From positions 1-9,210 of the forward strand of contig DLCS01000183.1 of NCBI GenBank assembly GCA_002480735.1: DNA of 9,210 nt. Direction: 5' to 3'. The notes under the pieces were generated by a model. The model was not told where the DNA came from, did no database searches, and worked only from the letters and a program-made list of their open reading frames with translations. Below, piece after piece: positions 5,956 through 9,210 of this stretch (positions within the stretch are counted from its first letter, which is position 1; each line of letters starts with the position of its first letter). This stretch comes from Bacillaceae bacterium UBA7792. Its GTDB lineage: Bacteria; Bacillota; Bacilli; Bacillales; Cytobacillaceae. The position numbers and the translations under genes were made by a program.

Positions 5956-7212
5956 CTATCCCATCTTAACCGAGTGTGCAAATAGCAAAGGAACTTCTAT
6001 TTTTTTATTTGCATCCTTTTTATCAGTAAAACGAAAGGCGTACTGCTGTTGTTCTCCAATTTGTAGAACCTTTAAATTAGCGTTTTCTAGCCACCCTTTC
6101 AGCTGCTCAATTTTGAATCCCGACCAAAAATCATGGCTTTCTTTATTTCTCCAATCCTCAATAGTGTGAATTAAATCGGCAATCACAAGCTGTCCTCCTG
6201 GTGCAAGTGCATTTGCCATCTCAGCTATTGCTGTTTCTGGATCAAATATATGGTGAAGGAGCATGCAAGAAAAGCCGATATCAACTTTCCCTCCTAGATC
6301 GGAAAGTCCCTTTGTTACATCCAGTAAAGCGGGTTCAATATTTTTATGTCTTTTCTTTAATGATTGGATGGTATGAATCATTTCCTTTGAATGGTCAACG
6401 GCATAAACCTTTTGTACGAGGGGTGCAAGCTTTATCGTTAAACTTCCTGTCCCACATCCAAAATCAGCAACGATTGAATTCTTATGAACAGAAGCTAGTG
6501 AAATGAGAAAATTATTTAATCCATGTGGATATGTCTCATTTCGAAAGCTGTCATATTTTTCAATAAAACCATTGAAAAATTCACTAGATTTTAATGAAAC
6601 TAACTCATCTAAGCTATGGGTGACATTTAAAATATCAAACCATTTTCTAATTGTGCGGCGCTCATAGTCTGATAGTTTCATCTTCATGAGCCTTGAATCA
6701 TATGCTTCAAGAACCTTGGTTTTGAATGCTTTTCTTGCTCTTTTTAATAAGGAAGTAAAAGCAGCTTCCGTCATGTCCATTTTTCTCGCACATTCCTTGT
6801 AAGAAGAATGCTGAAGGTCATATAGATATATTGCTTGCTGATGCTCAATCTTTAAACTTGAGAGCAGTTCCAAGATAAGGTCTTTTAATAGCTGAGAATG
6901 GAGCTGTTCTTCAATTTCACCATCATACATAAATTCCTTGGAGAGGGCATCGAAGTCGGGAATTAAGTCTTCCTCAAATTTCCTTGATTTTCTCCAGTAA
7001 TCAACACAAATATGATGGGCAACCTTTAAAAGCCATGCTTTAGTTTTTTCGCGATCAAATTGTTCAATTAATTCTTCGTGTTCACATACCCGAGCAAACG
7101 TTTCCTGAACAATATCAGAGACAATCCCCTCCTGTGTATGCCGAAGACGAGATTGAACAAAATTAAACACATCTCCGTAATAGTCGTTGTATAGTCTTTC
7201 ACATTTACTCAC
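5956..7212 (-). CDS. ECF-like sigma factor fused to SAM-dependent methyltransferase
   Basis: This is a two-domain protein of 418 residues from the GTG at 7212, chosen because GGGAGTG stands six bases upstream. The in-frame ATG at 7260 would add 16 residues but has no ribosome site and overlaps the proposed promoter. Residues about 5-76 are sigma region 2 (YNDYYGDVFNFVQSRL; DIVQETFARV; AWLLKVAHHICVDYWRK). Residues about 112-166 are region 4 (LLSSLKIEHQQAIYLYDLQ; helix-turn-helix SYKECARKMDMTEAAFTSLLKRA). Residues about 230-350 are a class I methyltransferase: VADFGCGTGS (motif I, about 248-257), then YAVDHS with the acidic residue for the SAM ribose, and LAPGGQLVIADL. The frame is uninterrupted between the domains. 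It heads the reductase operon, so it probably controls it, perhaps with the methyltransferase domain as sensor or modifier. That role and the methyl acceptor are unknown. Confidence 0.85.
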   Translation of the reverse strand: MSKCERLYNDYYGDVFNFVQSRLRHTQEGIVSDIVQETFARVCEHEELIEQFDREKTKAWLLKVAHHICVDYWRKSRKFEEDLIPDFDALSKEFMYDGEIEEQLHSQLLKDLILELLSSLKIEHQQAIYLYDLQHSSYKECARKMDMTEAAFTSLLKRARKAFKTKVLEAYDSRLMKMKLSDYERRTIRKWFDILNVTHSLDELVSLKSSEFFNGFIEKYDSFRNETYPHGLNNFLISLASVHKNSIVADFGCGTGSLTIKLAPLVQKVYAVDHSKEMIHTIQSLKKRHKNIEPALLDVTKGLSDLGGKVDIGFSCMLLHHIFDPETAIAEMANALAPGGQLVIADLIHTIEDWRNKESHDFWSGFKIEQLKGWLENANLKVLQIGEQQQYAFRFTDKKDANKKIEVPLLFAHSVKMG

Positions 7213-7268
7213 TAGTGTCACTCCCACGTGAAAGTTATGAGAATCGTACGATAAGACCATTGTATGCT

Positions 7269-7308
7269 ATTATGAAAATGTTTCGGAAAGTTTGATAATG
7301 TTTTCACA
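7269..7308 (-). promoter_or_regulatory. Candidate FNR-type site and promoter of the reductase operon
   Basis: On the minus strand, TGTGA-AAACAT-TATCA (7293-7308) matches the Bacillus Fnr/CRP-type site TGTGA-N6-TCACA at 8 of 10 positions. A -10-like CATAAT follows (7269-7274), placing the site centre about 40 bases before the inferred start point, the class II position used by Fnr-activated promoters. GAAACATTT (7276-7284) also resembles an ECF -35 but has no clear CGT-type -10 at the right spacing. Either anaerobic or self-regulated control is possible. Confidence 0.35.
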
Positions 7309-7388
7309 TATTCTTAACTCTTGTTTAACATTTTTATAAAATAAATTGAAATAGCGACAGATCTTAAAAAGTATTTCGTTGCAGCTTA

Positions 7389-7422
7389 GTCCCTGAGTGT
7401 TAAAACGGGTTTATTCAGGGAC
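7389..7422. repeat. GTCCCTGA/TCAGGGAC inverted repeat
   Basis: Eight-base perfect arms (7389-7396 and 7415-7422) are separated by 18 bases and followed by GGACCCATTCCCT. The GGGAC/GTCCC content recalls the hairpin at 2090-2126 on the other side of the reductase operon. It looks like a degenerate member of a dispersed Bacillaceae repeat. Confidence 0.45.
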
Positions 7423-7514
7423 GGACCCATTCCCTATGTCGTTTACTAATCTATCTCCACTTTCTACGTGTTAGTAACTTGCACCCCTTTTGTTCTATGC
7501 GCCGCCAAACGCAC

Positions 7515-7553
7515 AAAAGCCCCGCAGCTTTCTCTCTGCGGGACTTTTCTTTC
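7515..7553. terminator. Strong Rho-independent terminator, no obvious gene
   Basis: AAAAG-C-CCCGCAG (7515-7527) pairs with CTGCGGG-A-CTTTT (7536-7548) around an 8-base loop, with one internal mismatch. A T-rich tract (CTTTTCTTTCT) follows on the plus strand and an equivalent T-run on the minus strand. It could stop transcripts from the MarR gene (stop codon about 190 bases away) or be left from a lost plus-strand gene. Confidence 0.75.
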
Positions 7554-7622
7554 TATATATCTTCCTACAAATAATTTCTATAGATATTATCCAAGTTACC
7601 ATGTTCCTTTGCCGTTATCATG

Positions 7623-7668
7623 AAGGGTGCAAGAGAGAGATGGTCGGGAGAATAGGAGAAAACCATTA
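7623..7668 (+). pseudogene. Relic of a sigma-factor gene 3' end
   Basis: AAGGGTGCAAGAGA followed by GGGAGAATAGGA and TAATAACGAT reproduces the last codons (KGARE...ERIG) and stop region of the sigma gene at 1464-1952, with substitutions and a small deletion that breaks the frame. About 15 bases further upstream may also be related (GCCGTT against GCTGTA), but the rest of the gene is absent. It is a non-coding remnant. Confidence 0.65.
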
Positions 7669-7677
7669 ATAACGATT

Positions 7678-7694
7678 CAATCAATCGTTTGATC
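7678..7694. repeat. CAATCAATCGTTTGATC palindrome (copy 4)
   Basis: This copy holds the same ATCAATCGTTTGAT core (7680-7693) as copies 2 and 3. It sits 10 bases after the relic stop region, the same relative place as in copy A. Confidence 0.6.
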
Positions 7695-7712
7695 CAACTG
7701 CAAGAGTTATTC

Positions 7713-7733
7713 GGGTGGTACCTCTCACCACCC
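7713..7733. terminator. GGGTGGT hairpin near the MarR stop codon
   Basis: GGGTGGT (7713-7719) pairs perfectly with ACCACCC (7727-7733), 7-base loop. It is the counterpart of the sigma terminator at 2049. Neither side has a good T-run (CCTTCTCTTATTCTT on plus), so it may be a decayed terminator; it lies six bases beyond the MarR stop codon. Confidence 0.35.
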
Positions 7734-7739
7734 CTTCTC

Positions 7740-8249
7740 TTATTCTTCGATACGAATGAGTGTAACCTCTTTTTCCTGTTTCGTTTTTTCTGAGGTAGCT
7801 GTAGCTGCGATATCTAGTATTTCTTCCATTTTTTCAACATACTGTTCAGGGATTTCATCTAGTAGGGAAAAGATTTCCTTGAAGGATTTTTCATAGGCGT
7901 ATTTTGCGTATTGCTCATATACTTCTTTACCGGCTTGTGTGGCCTTAATAATAATATTTTTCTTATTTTCTGAGGTATGATATTTTTCGAGCAGCCCTTT
8001 ATCCACCATTTTCTTTACATTTTTCGAGAACGCGCTTTTGGAGATACCCAATCGATTTGCGATCTCAAGCATGTTCTGGTTCTTATCTTCATTCTCCAGA
8101 ATATATTCAAGTACTTGAATTTGGGCAGCTGAAAATTGAAAAGAAGTATTATAGGGATATTCTTTCTTATAGGAATTCGCATAGGCATTCCCGAATTTCA
8201 CGAGTTTTTCAACAAATACCCTGTTTTTCCCCATCCATCCTAGTGACAT
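7740..8249 (-). CDS. MarR-family transcriptional regulator
   Basis: This is a winged helix-turn-helix regulator of 169 residues, a usual MarR length. The DNA-binding core runs from about residue 40 to 105: FSAAQIQVLEYIL, helix-turn-helix NMLEIANRLGISKSAFSKNVKKMVDKGLLEKY, then the wing HTSENKKNIIIKATQAGKEVY. Flanking helices (5-30 and 115-150) would form the dimer interface. The ATG at 8249 is preferred because AAGGGTG stands six bases upstream; an ATG at 8273 would add eight residues without a clear site. It is divergent from a hydrolase gene, with a 41-bp inverted repeat between them, the classic arrangement of a MarR repressor controlling itself and its neighbour. The ligand is unknown. Confidence 0.85.
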   Translation of the reverse strand: MSLGWMGKNRVFVEKLVKFGNAYANSYKKEYPYNTSFQFSAAQIQVLEYILENEDKNQNMLEIANRLGISKSAFSKNVKKMVDKGLLEKYHTSENKKNIIIKATQAGKEVYEQYAKYAYEKSFKEIFSLLDEIPEQYVEKMEEILDIAATATSEKTKQEKEVTLIRIEE

Positions 8250-8286
8250 AGAAATCACCCTTCTCTCGATCATTTTAGCTCTTCAA

Positions 8287-8314
8287 ATTATATCAAAAAA
8301 ACATACTTCAACAA
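8287..8314 (-). promoter_or_regulatory. Promoter of the MarR gene
   Basis: On the minus strand TTGTTG (8309-8314) and a perfect TATAAT (8287-8292) are separated by 16 bp. The -10 lies about 40 bases before the chosen start codon at 8249. Confidence 0.6.
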
Positions 8315-8331
8315 AGGAGAAAAAATCTCTA

Positions 8332-8360
8332 TTGCTTTCGTTTGAAAAGTGTAGTATAAA
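8332..8360 (+). promoter_or_regulatory. Promoter of the alpha/beta hydrolase gene
   Basis: TTGCTT (8332-8337) and TATAAA (8355-8360) are separated by 17 bp. The -10 overlaps the left end of the inverted repeat at 8357-8397, so a bound repressor would block initiation directly. Confidence 0.55.
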
Positions 8361-8397
8361 AACTACATGGTTTCCATTGGAAACTATATAGTTTTTA
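8357..8397. promoter_or_regulatory. 41-bp inverted repeat, probable MarR operator
   Basis: The arms 8357-8376 and 8378-8397 (TAAAAACTA..., ...TAGTTTTTA) are inverted copies differing at two aligned positions, with GTTTCC and GGAAAC flanking the axis. A nested palindrome AACTATATAGTT (8382-8393) could be a second half-site. GTTTCC/GGAAAC-type symmetry is typical of MarR operators. The location between the divergent MarR and hydrolase genes supports the call. Confidence 0.65.
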
Positions 8398-8411
8398 TAG
8401 AGGGGGATATT

Positions 8412-9210
8412 ATGGAGAAGAAGAGTATAAGAAGGTTGCTTGTCGTTTCTGTTTTTATGATTATTGTAAGCGTTTGTTTCTCTAGCTTATTACAAACTTC
8501 CTTCGGAAAGACAGAAATTATTGATTTCAGGATTCCGACTGAAAATGGACAGTGGTTGTCTGGACAAATTTACAAACCTAAAGATTCGAGCTCAGACAAC
8601 AAGGTACCCTTAGTTATTACGGAGCATGGTTATTTAAACAACAGACATATGCAAAATATCAATGCTATCGAATTATCACGAAGAAGTATCGCAGTCATGA
8701 CATTCGATGCCTATTATCATGGAAAATCAAGCTCGGCGAGTCAACCTGTCATGGAGGCAGTTGCTGCAAATGGGGTGGGAATGATCCCCCTTGTGGAATT
8801 TGCCTACAAAAATTTAGATTACATAGATAATGCCCGAATCGGTGTCATGGGTCATTCTATGGGCGGGATGTCTACATGGCTAACATTAATGTATTATGGT
8901 TCACAATATTATGCAGCATTAGAAGAAGCGAAGGCTCCGGATTCAGAAGGTGGAGAGGAAGTAACAGATAGCGAACTGAAATATGCTAATTCTTTAAATA
9001 AAGTCACAGCAGGACTGCCGATAGGAAATATCCGTTTATCGAGTGAAGAAGTGTTTAGTCAAATCCATGCAAACTTTGGCCTAATTTATGGTCAATTTGA
9101 CGAGGGGAATTATGACTTATCTCAAGGAAATGGAGATCTCTCCAACAATGCCCCTGAAGGCTTAGTAGCCATTAACTCCATTTTACGCTTACGTTCAAAA
9201 AAACGGCAAA
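8412..9210 (+). CDS. Membrane-anchored alpha/beta hydrolase, 3' end outside window
   Basis: The reading frame opens with ATG at 8412, seven bases or so after AGAGGGGG, and runs open to the window edge, giving 266 residues so far. A short basic N-terminus (MEKKSIRR) and a hydrophobic segment (9-27) form a signal anchor or signal peptide, so the enzyme acts outside the membrane or tethered to it. VPLVITEHGYLNN (65-77) fits the oxyanion-hole strand-turn of the fold. GHSMGG (147-152) is the nucleophile elbow with Ser149. FDAYYHGKS (98-106) resembles the loop of dienelactone-hydrolase-like members. The acid and His of the triad would lie downstream, beyond the window. It is probably repressed by the divergent MarR protein. 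The substrate cannot be deduced; a lipid, ester or antibiotic-type molecule is possible. Confidence 0.8.
   Translation, partial: MEKKSIRRLLVVSVFMIIVSVCFSSLLQTSFGKTEIIDFRIPTENGQWLSGQIYKPKDSSSDNKVPLVITEHGYLNNRHMQNINAIELSRRSIAVMTFDAYYHGKSSSASQPVMEAVAANGVGMIPLVEFAYKNLDYIDNARIGVMGHSMGGMSTWLTLMYYGSQYYAALEEAKAPDSEGGEEVTDSELKYANSLNKVTAGLPIGNIRLSSEEVFSQIHANFGLIYGQFDEGNYDLSQGNGDLSNNAPEGLVAINSILRLRSKKRQ

Larger units (their letters stand above)
7623..7733 (+). repeat. Direct repeat, copy B
   Basis: The elements occur in the same order and orientation as at 1905-2069: sigma-gene 3' end, TAATAACGAT, ATCAATCGTTTGAT palindrome, GGGTGGT hairpin. The two copies bracket the reductase operon and its flanking hairpins. 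Divergence outside the core blocks shows that the duplication is old. Confidence 0.65.
7309..7739. other. Non-coding region upstream of the reductase operon
   Basis: Roughly 430 bases hold no credible gene. They contain a GGGAC-type inverted repeat, a strong terminator, the relic of the sigma-gene 3' end with its palindrome and a GGTGG hairpin, each listed separately. The rest is AT-rich and unremarkable. Confidence 0.6.

Noticed and set aside
5918..6506. Plus-strand ORFs opposite the methyltransferase domain
   Set aside because: They lie antisense to recognisable methyltransferase motifs and lack plausible ribosome sites.
6630..6690. Internal start making the methyltransferase a separate protein
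   Set aside because: An ATG near residue 194 has only a weak AAGG upstream, and the frame is continuous with the sigma domains, so a fusion is the simpler reading.
1905..7733. Insertion sequence or integron-like element bounded by the direct repeats
   Set aside because: No transposase, integrase or recombinase gene lies between the repeats, and the repeats have diverged too far to be recent target-site duplications.
8057..8251. Plus-strand 64-residue ORF opposite the MarR gene
   Set aside because: Antisense shadow of the helix-turn-helix coding region.

Overview
The window looks like chromosome of an AT-rich, low-GC Gram-positive bacterium of the Bacillaceae. The evidence is a ComK-family protein, strong AGGAGG-type ribosome binding sites, TTG and GTG starts, hairpin-plus-T-tract terminators and ComK-type AT-boxes. 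No rRNA, tRNA, CRISPR array or transposase gene was seen.

Layout. (1) 1-1952 is a competence-type regulatory block: a short ComK paralogue on the minus strand (254-787) with its terminator, then a roughly 680-base spacer, then a small sigma-70-family factor on the plus strand (1464-1952). Just upstream of the sigma promoter are two exact AAAA-N5-TTTT boxes separated by exactly 18 bp, a textbook ComK site. The sigma gene is therefore very probably under ComK control. (2) 2090-7300 is a minus-strand operon: a sigma factor (ECF-like) fused to a SAM-dependent methyltransferase, then a Tat-exported molybdopterin oxidoreductase, a four-cluster ferredoxin-like subunit and a DmsC-type membrane anchor. 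These would form a menaquinol-linked anaerobic reductase whose first gene is probably its own regulator. The catalytic subunit has Cys where E. coli DmsA has its Ser molybdenum ligand, so the substrate is open. An FNR-like half-conserved palindrome lies where a class II activator site would be. (3) 7389-7739 is non-coding. It holds a GGGAC-type hairpin, a strong terminator and a decayed copy of the 3' end of the sigma gene with its downstream palindrome and GGTGG hairpin. (4) 7740-9210 is a divergent pair: a MarR-family repressor and a membrane-anchored alpha/beta hydrolase (cut by the window edge), with a 41-bp inverted repeat between them that is the likely operator.

The reductase operon is bracketed by direct repeats, the sigma-gene 3' end plus its downstream sequence at 1905-2069 and 7623-7733. 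This suggests it sits inside an old duplication of the sigma locus. Most worth following up are the sigma-methyltransferase fusion heading a molybdoenzyme operon, and the ComK-to-sigma-factor cascade next to it.
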